Part shown: piece after piece, positions 10,401 to 19,230 of the stretch | Layout: the number at the start of each line of letters is the position of its first letter | Numbering within the stretch: the stretch's first letter is position 1 | Source: Methanosaeta sp. PtaB.Bin018 | GTDB lineage: Archaea > Halobacteriota > Methanosarcinia > Methanotrichales > Methanotrichaceae | Direction: 5' to 3' | NCBI GenBank assembly: GCA_002067755.1 | Contig: MVQH01000060.1 | Span: 1-42,986, forward strand | Length of the DNA stretch: 42,986 bases | Notes under the pieces: model-generated | The model's database searches: none | Seen by the model: only the letters and a program-made list of their open reading frames with translations | What the model was told of the DNA's origin: nothing | Made by a program: the position numbers and the translations under genes

Positions 10401-10997
10401 GTTTGCAGGAGCTGTCACATCGGACGCTGTCTGCTGCCCTGACAATTGCAAAGCCTCCTGTCCAGGTACGTTTACTGGAGGAACAAAATTCTGCTCCTGA
10501 GATGCCCCTTGACCTGCAACAACCTGAGTCTCGGGCTGAGTTATCTGATAATCCTGTATCATCTGATCGTCGAAGCCATCAGCATTGGCGTGCTTGCCAT
10601 CCCTAACCCATGCTGCAATCTGGTTATCTCCGATGTCCTCATTGGATGTATACCATTCCCAAGCATTTTCTGGCGACCATCCGGACACCGTCCGCCATCT
10701 GCCTCCTGTCGAGGGGCCATTCAGCCGGAACATGTAGAGCAGAACATCATCATCCGAGTCCCGTGCAGCGACAGTCCATTTTATGGAGGTGCCCGCCTCC
10801 TGCGGCCCAGGCTTGTCGGGCGTCAAGTTTGAGATCCTCGGCGCCAGGTTAGAGCCGTCTGCTGCCGAAACTCCGGCAAACGACGACTGGTCTATCTGCC
10901 CAGGCATTTGGTTTGGTTGCGCCGAGGCAAACGACGCCAAAAATATTCCTGAAACCAACACTGTCAAAAAGATGAGAAACAGATTCTTTTCGTGCAT
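4455..10997 (-). CDS. Giant secreted multi-domain surface protein
   Basis: 2180 residues with a signal peptide (LIFLTVLVSGIFLASFASA) from the ATG at 10997, which follows GGAGTGAGG; an upstream ATG at 11069 would put 24 polar residues before the signal and is rejected. Layout by residue: five Ig/PKD-like repeats (about 50-590, hallmark SPQxxGTxxxWTAxAxDP then RDGKHA), an Asn-Val-Thr-rich linker with N-glycosylation sequons (600-652), a sixth such repeat (655-755), six SdrD-B-like domains (760-1340, hallmark DLNGNGxxDxxEPGxxxW, a Ca-binding loop), five more Ig-like repeats (1345-1870), then six propeller-like blades (1872-2172, PSLxxxxxxFYxxYxS). No transmembrane anchor, LPXTG or archaeosortase tail is visible. 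Likely a cell-surface or sheath protein; adhesive role is inference. Confidence 0.8.
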   Translation of the reverse strand: MHEKNLFLIFLTVLVSGIFLASFASAQPNQMPGQIDQSSFAGVSAADGSNLAPRISNLTPDKPGPQEAGTSIKWTVAARDSDDDVLLYMFRLNGPSTGGRWRTVSGWSPENAWEWYTSNEDIGDNQIAAWVRDGKHANADGFDDQMIQDYQITQPETQVVAGQGASQEQNFVPPVNVPGQEALQLSGQQTASDVTAPANQPPVMMVLTSNLESPQEAGAVVTWMAQATDMENDPLQFLFSIDGQSVTDWQDNPTWTWTTTASDVGSHTVEVRVRDNRHTADGDDSRTASFTITAPNQKPSIASLVSDKASPQEAGSVITWTAQASDPEGDPIAYRFILNGQPVTDWQPQNQFVWTSTDSNVGENQLEVRILDGKHADQESFDDSRTASFTITAPNQKPSIASLVSDKASPQEAGSVITWTAQASDPEGDPIAYRFILNGQPVTDWQPQNQFVWTSTDSNVGENQLEVRILDGKHADQESFDDSRTASFTITAPVQQVAPAKLNESPSLSDLVADKASPQSAGTVVTWTATASDPENDPIAYRFLLNGTPVTDWQTQNQWSWTANEVGASQIQVQVKDDKHDLPEGAGGNMSAEFIITAPEAKAAEENVTAPAVVQPGNVTLPSPENITAPVAENVTQPLVPANVTEPAAPVAQNQTPVLDALVPDKTSPQTPGTTIIWTANATDADLDAILFRFFHKGPATGGSWEPETEWSETSTWTWSTSSADAGENQVRVWIRDGKHAGEDSFDAEQSAYFSLIEPVHNISGSAFNDKNGNGQLDGGEALAGWTIKLVKPDNSEVSTMTKDDGSYRFEQLSPGSYTVSEALPSGWNAINPESGSYTVDLKDADVTGKDFANRLTSYSIFGMKFNDLNGNGANDGEPGMQGWTIQLSKDGSIVSTTTTGQDGSYKFESLEPGSYTVAEVEQSGWTRTAPKEGSYLVELKDSDVSGKDFGNHGSWSISGTVFKDLNGDGARGTDEIGLAGWNVQLAKEGSVVNVTATGQDGSYKFESLAPGTYTVSEGAQEGWAQTVPQGAYTVDLKDADVIGKDFGNRGNFTISSKKFYDLNGNGVQDEDEPALPGQEVKLVKDGKEIAKTTTDSDGSFTFSNLEPGTYEVDDPIVVTVSVKSVIVGPIPVTGSYAISGTKYKDFNGNGALDSVDKGEPNWEIVLTGPDWLNPVPSRTIYTDSNGFYKFTGLLHGKYTVKEVARPGWTLTSPASGSYSVTFALGEPSREAKKNDFYNQPSERSISGVKYNDLNGNGKRDPGEPGVKDWTINLEQPAGTKVKTATTGADGSYIFEDLAFGDWVVSEDLQSGWSVKEPASGSYTVTLSATNPVATGKNFGNFNNNLPPKDPTLVPDKGSPQKVGTPIVWTAGATDPDGDALQFRFFVKGPSTGEHMQPQTDWTSSGTWTWSTGVFAPGSYQVEVWIRDGKHAGPESFDVKKTVSFALTSTNHKPVVNVLFADRPAPQFAGSWIKWTALASDPEGDPLQYKFYLRGPSTGGFWVDQTGWGKNNRWIWRTNPLDVGYSEVLVAVRDGKHAGPAGSDDYDIASYFIVNLNQPPVITSIGTSAPSPQPVGATIQWRATAADREGNPVFYRYWLKGPSTGGLWRLVRDWSTDPTWTWPTSLADVGTSEVQVQVRDGLHASPTGWDDDAGALFTVLLPNQPPKLVSLQADRPSPQSTGTLVRWTAVASDPDGEPVLYKFWLKGPSTGNVWVVAQDWSTKNQWTWANAPSDAGAYSVYVYARDGKHAPATGYDSALGAQYMLLSTNQPPKITAFTPDRASPQSAGTTVRWTALASDANFDPILYRFWLKGPSTGNAWKIVQDWSTSNQWVWTSSLADAGSYSVYVYARDGKHAPATGYDSAAGQAYTLNSPMTTKALTTGSAAGTMPSLVFLGDGYLLAYQSQELGRANLGDVALQKLDLAWNKQRTIWVASSRANESAPSLIAAGGNYYVAYTSELYGNREIFVKKYDNNLRLIDTKQLTSSPTNQDSPSLIATGNNFYLAYQSWDTGADSGGDIFLNKYDQNWKLVETVQLTDQKSYQDHPSLAYANGNFYVTYASKESGNLDIFQKKLDENLEVVETKRMTLDRSDQDYPSLKWLNDQFLLLYASKKTGSYDIMLDRYSKDGKLIDSTAAVAAQGDQTSSSMVFSSADRMYWVAYSSKDAAGQNIYVKPLKLTS
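9521..10114 (-). repeat. 297-bp tandem duplication inside the surface-protein gene
   Basis: The block 9521-9817 repeats as 9818-10114 with one base difference that I can see (TCCGAG versus TCTGAG at the same place). The unit is exactly 99 codons, so it adds one complete Ig-like repeat without shifting frame. Other repeats in the protein are much more divergent, so this duplication is recent. Confidence 0.9.
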
Positions 10998-11179
10998 ATC
11001 CTCACTCCTCAATTCTTTCGTATCCCACTTGCTCCTAAATGCATTTGCATAGAGATCTATGCTCTGCATTTAAGAAGCTTTTTTTCACATTGATGTCCTC
11101 ATCAACCGATCGGCTCCGTTCGGATCTCATGTGAACCTTCTGTGGATCTTATGTGGATAAGAATCCACAGGCATCCTGT

Positions 11180-11686
11180 TCATGCAAATGGATGCTTCGC
11201 CAAGTCTTTTCCTGCCAGAACCTCTTTCGCAGTCGGCTTTCGAGCAACAGCGCGCTCGATGGCAAGCTTGGTGGCCTGATAGTTGTAATCGTAGACCTTC
11301 GTCTTATCCTTCGCGTCCCACTCTATGAATACGGACACTATTATCATGATATCATCAGCCATCTCTGCAGGAAGCGTCCCCTCAGATACGCAGTCCATCA
11401 CAGCTTTGGCCACGGCCGCCTGGGCTGGTCCGAAAATGAGGACCGCCTGGCCTGCGCGCTTGATGGTAACCTTGTTCACCATCAAAGTGTACGGCTTCGC
11501 TGGCAGGTTAGGCTCGAGGACCGCCAGCAAGGGCGTATGCCCAACTGCAGGCGAAGCCAGTGCATTCACGAACGCCTGCTCCACTGGGCCTCCCCTGGAC
11601 CCGATCACAAGGTCGATATGCGCTATCTCTGGCCCCTCTCCTACCAACGCCTCCCCTACAAGAGTGCCTCTGAAATGATCTGTCAT
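11180..11686 (-). CDS. fae: Formaldehyde-activating enzyme
   Basis: 168 residues, the normal length of the Fae family. The N-terminus shows the family signature VGEALVGEGPEIAHIDLVIG, which includes the general acid/base His. Fae condenses formaldehyde with tetrahydromethanopterin to methylene-H4MPT; in methanogens it links formaldehyde (for example from ribulose-monophosphate metabolism) to the C1 pathway. It is cytosolic and pentameric in studied cases. No Hps domain is fused, unlike some archaeal versions. A TATA-like TTTATATGAAA at about 11725-11737 lies upstream; no clear ribosome site, so the message may be nearly leaderless. Monocistronic by position. Confidence 0.93.
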   Translation of the reverse strand: MTDHFRGTLVGEALVGEGPEIAHIDLVIGSRGGPVEQAFVNALASPAVGHTPLLAVLEPNLPAKPYTLMVNKVTIKRAGQAVLIFGPAQAAVAKAVMDCVSEGTLPAEMADDIMIIVSVFIEWDAKDKTKVYDYNYQATKLAIERAVARKPTAKEVLAGKDLAKHPFA

Positions 11687-11803
11687 GATCTTATCTTATG
11701 CTATATTTTCATATAAATCTGTGCACACCGTCCGGCAAATCATAAGATCGCCAAATCCTTCAAGCCAAAAAATATATCATCGTAACAAGTATCAAGGTGT
11801 GCA

Positions 11804-12349
11804 ATGCGAATACTTGTCGTCAACAACTATGGACAGTTTAACCACCTCATCCGAAGGAGCATAAGGGAGAAGGTTGAGACCGATCTCATCTCCAACCAGA
11901 CCCCTCCTGAGAAGATCGATGCCGATGGCCTGATCTTGGGCGGAGGGCCGACTCTGGAGCGCGCCGGACGCTGCGCAGATTATCTGCGAGACCTGGATGT
12001 ACCGATCCTGGGAATTTGCCTGGGCATGCAGCTGATGGGAACTGTCTTCGGAGGATCGGTTAAGCCTGGAATCATCGGAGGCTATGCCGAGGTAGACGTT
12101 GAGATCGTCAAAGAAAATGACATCCTGAAGGGGCTCCCACCGAAATTCAAGACGTGGGCCTCTCACATGGATCAGGTAGTCCAGCTGCCCCCGGGGTTCG
12201 AAGTCCTTGCACGATCAGATGTCTGCGAGATCGAGGCCATGAAACATCTCACCAGGCCTCTGTATGGCGTGCAGTGGCATCCAGAAGTGGTTCATACAGA
12301 GCACGGACAGGAACTCCTCGACAACTTCATCGCAGTGTGCAAGAGATGA
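11804..12349 (+). CDS. guaAA: GMP synthase, glutamine amidotransferase subunit
   Basis: 181 residues forming only the class-I glutaminase half of GMP synthase, as usual in archaea where the ATP-PPase half (GuaAB) is a separate gene, not seen here. The catalytic triad is visible: Cys in GICLGMQ (about residue 76) and His/Glu in WHPEV near residue 164. It hydrolyses glutamine and channels ammonia for XMP to GMP conversion. AAGGTG precedes the ATG and an AAAATATATCAT TATA element lies at about 11768. Its stop codon overlaps the next start (ATGA), so the two genes are co-translated. Confidence 0.93.
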   Translation: MRILVVNNYGQFNHLIRRSIREKVETDLISNQTPPEKIDADGLILGGGPTLERAGRCADYLRDLDVPILGICLGMQLMGTVFGGSVKPGIIGGYAEVDVEIVKENDILKGLPPKFKTWASHMDQVVQLPPGFEVLARSDVCEIEAMKHLTRPLYGVQWHPEVVHTEHGQELLDNFIAVCKR

Positions 12350-12969
12350 GACGAAAAGATTCGACAGAGGTGCTGCTCGCCAAGCTGCGCGATGATCTGC
12401 GGGCAGCAAGAGGGCTTTCGACCGAGAGGCTCGCCGCACAGATTCAAGAGATAGGCTTTCAATGCCTGCGCTGCGGGGATTGCTGCACCGGTGAGGACAA
12501 CAGCGTGGTTGTCTTTCCCTTTGAGATCAGACGCATTCTAGGAGCTACGGCCATGGACTGGAGCGATGTGGTCGAGCCACCACAGGAAGGCGAGTGGGAC
12601 AGCGAAGGCATCTTTCATACGCTGGAGTGGCGACTAAAGAGAGAGGATGGCTCTTGCAAATTTTATGCAAAATGTAACTGCAAGATCTACGGGTCAAGGC
12701 CGCTGCTCTGCAGCACCTATCCCTTTTATCTGGACAGTGGAGCCTTAAGGTGCTCAGAGTGCCGGGGACTGGGCAGGAAGATTCGGCCTGGCGAGGCTTG
12801 GAAGATCGCTGCGCTATTGAAAAGGAGGTGCATCATCGAGATTCGTGAGGCCATAGCCCTTCTGGAAAGATACGAGGACTTCGAGCGAGGCAGGCCTGGA
12901 AAGAGGGGATTGTGCGTAGTGCACGACAGCGAAGGAGAGCACAGGGTCATCACTGAACTGCACTCTTGA
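12346..12969 (+). CDS. YkgJ-family cysteine-cluster protein
   Basis: 207 residues. The conserved Cys pattern is present: CLRCGDCC (residues about 41-48), [12 protein letters not shown] with the following [10 protein letters not shown], and CSECRGLG. These match the CxxC..C, metal- or iron-sulfur-binding fold of the YkgJ/Fli-B-like family, whose role is not settled. The start is the ATG overlapping the guaAA stop; a longer in-frame reading upstream lies inside guaAA and is rejected. The C-terminal 60 residues are helical and lack Cys. The 3' end overlaps the convergent dnaJ by 20 bases. Confidence 0.8.
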   Translation: MRRKDSTEVLLAKLRDDLRAARGLSTERLAAQIQEIGFQCLRCGDCCTGEDNSVVVFPFEIRRILGATAMDWSDVVEPPQEGEWDSEGIFHTLEWRLKREDGSCKFYAKCNCKIYGSRPLLCSTYPFYLDSGALRCSECRGLGRKIRPGEAWKIAALLKRRCIIEIREAIALLERYEDFERGRPGKRGLCVVHDSEGEHRVITELHS

Positions 12970-14107
12970 CCTCATCGACGATCTTGTCTATGATGCTCTT
13001 CTCCTTCTCGCTCGAAGGCCTCTTCTTCTCGCCGAACTCTGCTGCGAGCGCTTCCATAAGCTGTCTTTGCCGCTCAGTCAGGGCAGAAGGCGTCTTGACC
13101 CTGACCTTTACGTGCAGGTCACCAGACCCCAGGCCCTGAAGTCTGGGCATGCCCTTTCCTCTCAGCCGGAAGACTGAGCCCGTCTGCGTGCCCGCAGGCA
13201 CCCTGATCCTGGCTCGGCCATTCAAGGTCGGAACCTCCAACTCTGCGCCCAGGGCCGCCTGGGTGATGCTGATGGGCATCTCGATGAAGAGGTCGCTATC
13301 CTGGCGCTGGAACCTTGGATGCGGCATGACGTTGATGACCACATACAGGTCGCCCGCCTCGCCACCCATGCTCGCTGCGTCTCCCTGGCCGCGAAGTTTC
13401 AGGTGCTGCCCATCCTCCACTCCAGCAGGTATTTTGATGTTGATCTTGCGCGTTTTACGCGCCCTTCCCGTTCCGGCGCAATCGCTACAAGGGCTCGTTA
13501 TGATCTGGCCACGACCTTTGCACTTATTGCACGTGGTGGAGGCGACGATCTGGCCAAAAGGAGTGTTCTGGGCCCGAGTCATCTGGCCAGTTCCTCGGCA
13601 GGCGCTGCATACCACAGGACTGGTGCCGGGCTTTGCCCCGCTTCCAGAACATGTTGAACATGTTTCGGTTCTTGGAACGTCGATGGTCATCTCAAGGCCT
13701 GAGGCTGCCTGCTCAAGGGTCAAGTTGACATCATAGCGCAGGTCGCGGCCACGCGCAGGGCCTCGGCCCCGGCTGCCACCGAAGAACATGTCGAAGATGC
13801 TCTCGCCACCGCCGAAGCCAAATCCACGCAGCAGGTCCTCGAAGTTCACTCCGCGGAAGATGTCCTCCTGAGAGTACTGGCCGCTGATCCCTGCGTGACC
13901 GAACTGGTCGTACTTCTGGCGCTTTTCCGGATCGGAGAGGACTGCATACGCCTCTGAGATCTCCTTGAACCTCTCCTCTGCATCGGATGCATCCGATCTG
14001 TCTGGATGGTACTTCATGGCGAGCTTGCGATAGGCGCTTTTGATGTCCTTCTCGCTAGCATCTTTGGTGACCCCAAGCACCTCGTAGTAGTCCTTTTTAT
14101 CCGGCAT
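12950..14107 (-). CDS. dnaJ: Chaperone protein DnaJ
   Basis: 385 residues, full-length type I Hsp40. The J domain is at residues 1-70 with the HPD motif (KYHPDRSD); a Gly/Phe-rich segment follows (about 70-125). Four zinc-finger repeats are visible: [24 protein letters not shown] and CSDCAGTG. Then come two C-terminal substrate-binding domains. It stimulates the DnaK ATPase and delivers unfolded client proteins. It is the last gene of the grpE-dnaK-dnaJ series, 49 bases after dnaK. The system was acquired from bacteria in archaea that have it. Confidence 0.97.
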   Translation of the reverse strand: MPDKKDYYEVLGVTKDASEKDIKSAYRKLAMKYHPDRSDASDAEERFKEISEAYAVLSDPEKRQKYDQFGHAGISGQYSQEDIFRGVNFEDLLRGFGFGGGESIFDMFFGGSRGRGPARGRDLRYDVNLTLEQAASGLEMTIDVPRTETCSTCSGSGAKPGTSPVVCSACRGTGQMTRAQNTPFGQIVASTTCNKCKGRGQIITSPCSDCAGTGRARKTRKINIKIPAGVEDGQHLKLRGQGDAASMGGEAGDLYVVINVMPHPRFQRQDSDLFIEMPISITQAALGAELEVPTLNGRARIRVPAGTQTGSVFRLRGKGMPRLQGLGSGDLHVKVRVKTPSALTERQRQLMEALAAEFGEKKRPSSEKEKSIIDKIVDEVKSAVQ

Positions 14108-14156
14108 GCGCTATCCAGGTCCTCTTTTCCCAGTTTTTCCCGTCTATTTCTCAGGC

Positions 14157-16013
14157 TTACTTCTTATCGTTTACTACTTCATAGTCAGCATCTACTGTGG
14201 GACCTGATTGCCCGGACGCCTGGTCCTGCTGCTGGCCTGAGCCCTGCTGCGAAGATTGCTGTTGCTGTGCCGCCTTCTGATACATGGCGCTTGAGAGCTC
14301 GTAGATGGAGTTTTGCAGTGCCTCAGTCTTGGCTTTGATCTCGGAGATCTCGCCGCCTGCTTGGGCGTTCTTCAGATCTGCAATTGCCTTCTCGATCTTC
14401 TCCTTCTGGTCCTTTGTGGCAACATCGCCTGCTTCTTTTAGCATCTTCTCAGAGGCATAGATCAGCGAGTCTGCTGCGTTCTTGACCTCGATCTCCTCTT
14501 TCCTCTTCAGATCTTCAGCAGCGAAGCGCTCCGCATCCTTGATCTTGGCGTTGATCTCCTCCTGGCTGAGCTTGTGCGGAGCGGTGATGGTGATCCTCTG
14601 CTCCTTCTTTGTGGCCAGATCCTTGGCCGATACATGGATGATGCCGTTTGCATCGATATCGAATGTGACCTCGATCTGAGGAATGCCACGTGGAGCGGGC
14701 GGAATGCCAACCAAAGTGAACCTTCCAAGGGATACGTTATCTTTGGCCATTGGCCTCTCGCCCTGCAGGACATTGACCTCGACGCTGGTCTGGTTGTCTG
14801 CTGCGGTGGTGAAGACCTGGCTCTTGCGTGTGGGAATTGTGGTATTCCTCTCGATCAATCTCGTCGTAACGCCCCCCAGGGTCTCAATGCCAAGGGACAG
14901 AGGGGTGACGTCCAGCAATAGCAGGTCTTTGACCTCGCCGCCAAGAACTCCGGCCTGAATCGCAGCGCCCATGGCCACGCACTCCATTGGGTCCACGCCG
15001 CGCTCGATGTCCTTGCCCATGAAGCTCTTCACGAACTCCTGAACAGCTGGCATCCTCGTAGGTCCGCCAACCAGAATGATCTTGCCTATGTCTGATTTCT
15101 CAAGCTTCGAGTCTTTTAGCGCCTGGATCATGGGGCCGCGGCAGCGCTCCAGAACATCGTGAATAAGCTCTTCCAGCTTGGCCCGCGTCAGTGTCATGCT
15201 CAGGTGCTTGGGACCACTTGCGTCTGCAGTGATGTAAGGAAGGTTGAGGTTTGTCTGCAAAACTGATGAAAGCTCTATCTTGGCCACCTCCACAGCCTCC
15301 CTCAGGCGCTGCATGGCCATGGAATCCCGGCGCAAATCGACCCCAGACTCCTGCTTGAACCTCTCCAGGACGTAATCCATCAGCCGCTCGTCCATGTCCC
15401 TGCCGCCAAGCTGCGTGTCCCCTGACGTCGAGCGTACCTCAAAGACTCCCTCACCGATCTCCATGATGGTGACATCCAGTGTGCCGCCGCCCAGATCAAA
15501 GACCATGATCTTGTGCTCGCCTGCCTTGTCCAGCCCAAATGCGAGGGCTGCTGCAGTAGGCTCATTGATGATCCTGACTACCTCAAGTCCGGCAATTGTA
15601 CCTGCATCCTTCGTCGCTTGTCTCTGGTTGTCGTTGAAGTAGGCGGGGACTGTTATCACAGCTTTATCCACTGTGTCGGCCAGATACGTCTCTGCATCCG
15701 TCTTGATCTTGCGCAGAATCTGTGCGGACACCTCCTCAGGAGTATATTCCTTTCCATATACTTTGACCTTGTAGTCGGTGCCCATCTTCCTCTTGATGCC
15801 TGTGATGGTTCCTTCTGGGTTGGTGACTGCCTGCCTCTTGGCAGGCTCGCCTACCAGAACCTGTCCGTCCTTGGTATAGGCCACGTATGATGGAAAGGCC
15901 TTTCCGCCAAGGCTTGTTCCTTCAGCACTGGGAATGATAGATGGCCTACCTCCGATAAGGGCAGCTGCTGCCGAGTTGCTGGTTCCAAGGTCAATGCCGA
16001 TAATTTTAGACAA
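14157..16013 (-). CDS. dnaK: Chaperone protein DnaK (Hsp70)
   Basis: 618 residues. The nucleotide-binding domain opens [13 protein letters not shown] and contains [27 protein letters not shown] and [10 protein letters not shown]; the linker [16 protein letters not shown] leads to the substrate-binding domain. The C-terminus is Gln/Ser/Gly-rich. It lacks the roughly 25-residue insertion near residue 80 seen in proteobacterial DnaK, as expected for the Gram-positive/archaeal lineage. It folds and protects proteins using ATP with DnaJ and GrpE. It sits 57 bases after grpE. A box A-like AAATATTTA lies between them (about 16050-16060), so a second promoter is possible. Confidence 0.98.
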   Translation of the reverse strand: MSKIIGIDLGTSNSAAAALIGGRPSIIPSAEGTSLGGKAFPSYVAYTKDGQVLVGEPAKRQAVTNPEGTITGIKRKMGTDYKVKVYGKEYTPEEVSAQILRKIKTDAETYLADTVDKAVITVPAYFNDNQRQATKDAGTIAGLEVVRIINEPTAAALAFGLDKAGEHKIMVFDLGGGTLDVTIMEIGEGVFEVRSTSGDTQLGGRDMDERLMDYVLERFKQESGVDLRRDSMAMQRLREAVEVAKIELSSVLQTNLNLPYITADASGPKHLSMTLTRAKLEELIHDVLERCRGPMIQALKDSKLEKSDIGKIILVGGPTRMPAVQEFVKSFMGKDIERGVDPMECVAMGAAIQAGVLGGEVKDLLLLDVTPLSLGIETLGGVTTRLIERNTTIPTRKSQVFTTAADNQTSVEVNVLQGERPMAKDNVSLGRFTLVGIPPAPRGIPQIEVTFDIDANGIIHVSAKDLATKKEQRITITAPHKLSQEEINAKIKDAERFAAEDLKRKEEIEVKNAADSLIYASEKMLKEAGDVATKDQKEKIEKAIADLKNAQAGGEISEIKAKTEALQNSIYELSSAMYQKAAQQQQSSQQGSGQQQDQASGQSGPTVDADYEVVNDKK

Positions 16014-16070
16014 GATCTCATCTCCTGAAATTGAAAGTTATCAATACTTCGTAAATATTTAAACTTATCA

Positions 16071-16571
16071 TCACCGCTTTGCCACTGCCACTTTGCAGAA
16101 ACGAATGACGTGAGAGTTGAAGAGATATCCCTTTTGAATCACTTCCGCCACTGTGCCCTCCTCCAGGCTCTCCGACTTTATGGAGCATAATGCCTCATGC
16201 CTGTAGGGATCGAACTTCTTGCCGATCTCATCCATTGGCACCAGCCCTTCAGTTTTAAGTATATCGAGAAGCTGCTGGTATAGCACCCGGGTCCCTTCGT
16301 CGTGTTTTGCTGCTTGGTCGAGGCTGTCGAGCACTGGGAGAAGCTTGCAGACGAGCTTCTCAGAAGCGTATTTCACAATCTCCTCCTTCTCCCGAGCAGA
16401 TCTCTTCATCAAGTTATCAAGATCTGCCCTGCACCGCTTCAGAGACTCGAGGCGCTCTTCCGCCAGACTCTGAGCTTGCAAGATCTGCTCTTTGAGCACC
16501 TCTAGCTCGGACTTTGCCTCCGAAGGCTCATTTTGATTCTCTTTTGAAACCACATCTGCATCTTCAGCCAT
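16071..16571 (-). CDS. grpE: Nucleotide exchange factor GrpE
   Basis: About 166 residues from the ATG at 16571, chosen because GGTGGAGC lies just before it; an upstream ATG at 16643 would add a 24-residue unlike-family tail. The N-terminal half is a long coiled coil (SELEVLKEQILQAQSLAEER), the rest the compact beta domain ending VIQKGYLFNSHVIRF, the GrpE hallmark. It releases ADP from DnaK. It lies 83 bases after the thermosome gene on the same strand, so these four chaperone genes can be read as one transcription unit. Confidence 0.93.
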   Translation of the reverse strand: MAEDADVVSKENQNEPSEAKSELEVLKEQILQAQSLAEERLESLKRCRADLDNLMKRSAREKEEIVKYASEKLVCKLLPVLDSLDQAAKHDEGTRVLYQQLLDILKTEGLVPMDEIGKKFDPYRHEALCSIKSESLEEGTVAEVIQKGYLFNSHVIRFCKVAVAKR

Positions 16572-16654
16572 AAGCTCCACCCACACGATTGATCGTATTT
16601 GAAATTGGAAAGGAGGACTGTCCGGCTGGATTTTGCCGGGCATCCTGACAGTTT

Positions 16655-18301
16655 TTAGTAATGAGGCATTGGCATCTGAGGCATTGTGTAGTCGTGCGGG
16701 CTTTGGCCTGGCTTGGGCTTCATCATCTCTTCCCTCTTGGCCGAGATGACATCGTCCACGCGAAGAACCATGGTAGCAGCTTCTGCTGCTGATTTGATCG
16801 CCTGAATCTTTACCTTCAGGGGCTCTACTATGCCCTGCACGAGCATATCATCGGGCTCGCCTGTATTTATGTTCAGGCCGAAATTCATCTTGCCCTGACC
16901 ATGCTTGGCACGCAGGCCTGCGAGAGAGTCCACAGGATCGAAGCCTGCGTTCTCGGCCAAAGTCAGAGGAATTGCCTCAACGGCTTCGGCAAAGGCACGA
17001 ATGGCCAGTTGCTCTCTCCCTTCCAGGGCAGAGGCGTACTGTCTCAGATTCTCAGCCACTCTGATCTCAGGTGCGCCGCCGCCTGGAACTATCTTTCCTG
17101 AGCGAATGACATCCAAGACCACGTTGAGCGCATCGTCCAGGGCGCGCTCCATCTCATCCAGGAACTGCTCAGAGACGCCATGCAATATGATGGAGACCGC
17201 CTTGGCCTTCTCGCAGCCCTCCACGAAGATCATGTGCTTGTCCTTGCCGACCTTGCGCTCTTCCACTACGGCTGCGGATCCCAGGTCCTGTGGCGCAACC
17301 TGCATCACATCGCCCACCAGCCTTGCGCCAGTGGCCAGTGCCAGCATCTTGAGATCCTCTCTTTTGACCCTGCGGGCAGCCAGAATTCCATTCCTGGACA
17401 GATAATTTTGTGCAGTGACGCCGATGCCCTTCTCGCAGAATACCACATTGGCACCAGCTGCAACTATCGCATCTACCTGGCTCTTGATGATGTTCTCCTC
17501 GCCCTCCTTGAAAGTGGCGAGGTTCTTGGCCTCGGTTATGGTGATCTTGGCATCTGTGTCCAGCTTCTTGAGCTCTAATGTGCCTTCAAGCAGCAAGATC
17601 CTGGCGTTCTCGACTTTTTTCGGCATCTCGGGGCTGGTCCTCTCCTTTTCTACAACGATTCCATAGTTTATGAACGAGTCCTCGATCCTGCCACCTGGGA
17701 TCTTGACGGCCTTGACGAACTCCTCGATGTCCTTTCCTTGCGAGCCTGATACTGCCAATGCGGCATCTACGGAGATCTGGGCCAGCTTGTCCATAGCGAT
17801 CTCAATGCCCTTTCCTCGCATGGCCGTCTGGGCTATCTTCAGAAGCATCGCCTGGTCGCCAGAGACGTCTATTGCCATATCCTTCAGCACGCTTTGAGCC
17901 CTGGACTGAGCCAGCTTATATCCTGAAACTATGACCGTGGGATGAACGTCCTGATCTAGGAGAGCCTCTGCCTTTTTTAGCAACTCGCCGGCAATTATCA
18001 CAGCCGTGGTAGTGCCGTCTCCAATCTCGTCATCCTGGGCCCTGGCCACCTCTACTATCATCTTTGCCACAGGATGCTCTATGTCCATCTCTCTGAGGAT
18101 GGTAGCGCCGTCGTTGGTAACAGTAGCATCTCCACTGCTATCGATGAGCATTTTATCCATCCCTTTCGGTCCAAGGGTGGTACGGACTGCCTCGGCTATC
18201 GCCTTGGCCGCCAAGATGTTCTTGCGCTGCGCATCCTTACCTGTCTCTCGCTTGCTTCCTTCTTTCAGTATTATTACTGGTACGCCACTCAAACCAGCCA
18301 A
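16655..18301 (-). CDS. ths: Thermosome subunit (group II chaperonin)
   Basis: 548 residues, standard length. Signature motifs: [16 protein letters not shown], the ATPase [15 protein letters not shown], and GGGAPEI near residue 400. It assembles into a double-ring protein-folding machine in the cytosol. The C-terminus is short and Met/Pro-rich (MPQMPMPHY) instead of the more usual GGM tail. A TATA element is visible upstream, and GGGGAGG precedes the start. Only one subunit is in the window; other paralogues may exist elsewhere. Its position directly ahead of grpE-dnaK-dnaJ places both archaeal and bacterial-type chaperone systems side by side. Confidence 0.97.
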   Translation of the reverse strand: MAGLSGVPVIILKEGSKRETGKDAQRKNILAAKAIAEAVRTTLGPKGMDKMLIDSSGDATVTNDGATILREMDIEHPVAKMIVEVARAQDDEIGDGTTTAVIIAGELLKKAEALLDQDVHPTVIVSGYKLAQSRAQSVLKDMAIDVSGDQAMLLKIAQTAMRGKGIEIAMDKLAQISVDAALAVSGSQGKDIEEFVKAVKIPGGRIEDSFINYGIVVEKERTSPEMPKKVENARILLLEGTLELKKLDTDAKITITEAKNLATFKEGEENIIKSQVDAIVAAGANVVFCEKGIGVTAQNYLSRNGILAARRVKREDLKMLALATGARLVGDVMQVAPQDLGSAAVVEERKVGKDKHMIFVEGCEKAKAVSIILHGVSEQFLDEMERALDDALNVVLDVIRSGKIVPGGGAPEIRVAENLRQYASALEGREQLAIRAFAEAVEAIPLTLAENAGFDPVDSLAGLRAKHGQGKMNFGLNINTGEPDDMLVQGIVEPLKVKIQAIKSAAEAATMVLRVDDVISAKREEMMKPKPGQSPHDYTMPQMPMPHY

Positions 18302-18346
18302 ACCTTAGTCCTCCCCGACTTTTTTCCTAATACCAGTTTGAAGTTC

Positions 18347-18355
18347 TATATAAAG
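18347..18355 (-). promoter_or_regulatory. TATA box of the thermosome gene
   Basis: On the minus strand, CTTTATATA lies 46 bases before the thermosome ATG, leaving room for a start about 25 bases downstream and a leader of roughly 20 bases with the GGGGAGG site. A purine-rich transcription factor B element is not obvious. Confidence 0.6.
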
Positions 18356-18414
18356 AATTCGCACGACTGTTGCCTCACATTTGAATGTGGATCCGCATAT
18401 ATAGTATAGAGGAA

Positions 18415-18428
18415 GAACTATATAGTTC
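18415..18428 (+). promoter_or_regulatory. 14-bp palindrome with TATA core upstream of pstB
   Basis: GAACTATATAGTTC is a perfect palindrome centred on TATATA and lies 30 bases before the pstB start, at normal TATA distance. A protein bound here would block the basal factors, so it is a candidate operator overlapping the promoter. An alternative TATA (CATATATAGTA) lies at about 18397. Confidence 0.5.
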
Positions 18429-18457
18429 CACGACCACTGCCGTGAAGAAAGGGATTC

Positions 18458-19207
18458 GTGGTGACCTCGAAGATCGTCTCTAAAAACTTGAGCCTATGGT
18501 ACGGGGAGAAGCAAGCTCTCAAGAACATATCGCTGGAGATTCCTGAGAAGAAGATAACTGCGCTCATCGGCCCGTCGGGCTGTGGCAAATCCACATTTAT
18601 CCGCTGCCTGAACAGGATGAACGATCTGGTGGATAAGATCAGGATCGAGGGAGAAGTATTTTATGATAATAATAATATTTATGAAAAAAATGTTGATGTT
18701 GTCGAATTGCGAAAAAGAATAGGCATGGTCTTTCAAAAGCCAAATCCATTCCCCATGTCCATCTACGACAATGTCGCCTATGGTCCACGGATACACGGCA
18801 TGAAAAATGTCGATAAGATAGTGGAGCGCAGTCTGAAGGATGCCGCCCTCTGGGAGGAGGTGAGTGATAGGCTGGACCATCCGGCGTTAGGACTTTCAGG
18901 TGGTCAGCAGCAGAGGCTGTGCATAGCCAGGACCCTGGCCATGAGGCCGGATGTGATCTTATTTGACGAGCCATGCAGCGCTCTTGACCCAATATCCACC
19001 GGCAAGATAGAGAGCCTCATGGAGACGCTTAAGGATAACTACACTCAGGTGATAGTGACACACAACATGCAGCAAGCTGCCAGGGTCTCATCGTTTACTG
19101 CATTTTTCTTGCTTGGAGAGCTGATAGAGGTAGGGGAGACGAAGCGCATCTTTGAGATGCCACAGATGAAGAGCACTGAAGATTATATCACAGGGAGATT
19201 CGGGTAA
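18458..19207 (+). CDS. pstB: Phosphate ABC transporter ATP-binding protein
   Basis: 249 residues. Walker [10 protein letters not shown], the PstB-typical [19 protein letters not shown], signature LSGGQQQR and Walker B VILFDEP are all present; the family residue pattern SALDPIST follows. It powers inorganic phosphate import through PstCA. GTG is the start; two GTG codons in a row (18458 and 18461) follow a GGGATTC leader and either may be used. The usual pstS, pstC and pstA do not precede it: the upstream gene is the divergent thermosome. Two phoU-type genes follow within 25 bases each, so it is the first gene of a regulatory operon. Confidence 0.95.
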   Translation: MVTSKIVSKNLSLWYGEKQALKNISLEIPEKKITALIGPSGCGKSTFIRCLNRMNDLVDKIRIEGEVFYDNNNIYEKNVDVVELRKRIGMVFQKPNPFPMSIYDNVAYGPRIHGMKNVDKIVERSLKDAALWEEVSDRLDHPALGLSGGQQQRLCIARTLAMRPDVILFDEPCSALDPISTGKIESLMETLKDNYTQVIVTHNMQQAARVSSFTAFFLLGELIEVGETKRIFEMPQMKSTEDYITGRFG

Positions 19208-19230
19208 GAGTTTCATGGAGGGGATGGAAG

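Noticed and set aside
4455-11052. Many plus-strand frames opposite the surface protein
   Set aside because: Low-complexity shadows that follow the repeat structure of the real gene.
10998-11069. 24-residue N-terminal extension of the surface protein
   Set aside because: It would place polar residues before the signal peptide, and the ribosome site fits the ATG at 10997.
12154-12345. Upstream extension of the YkgJ gene
   Set aside because: It lies in guaAA in another frame; the coupled ATG at 12346 is better.
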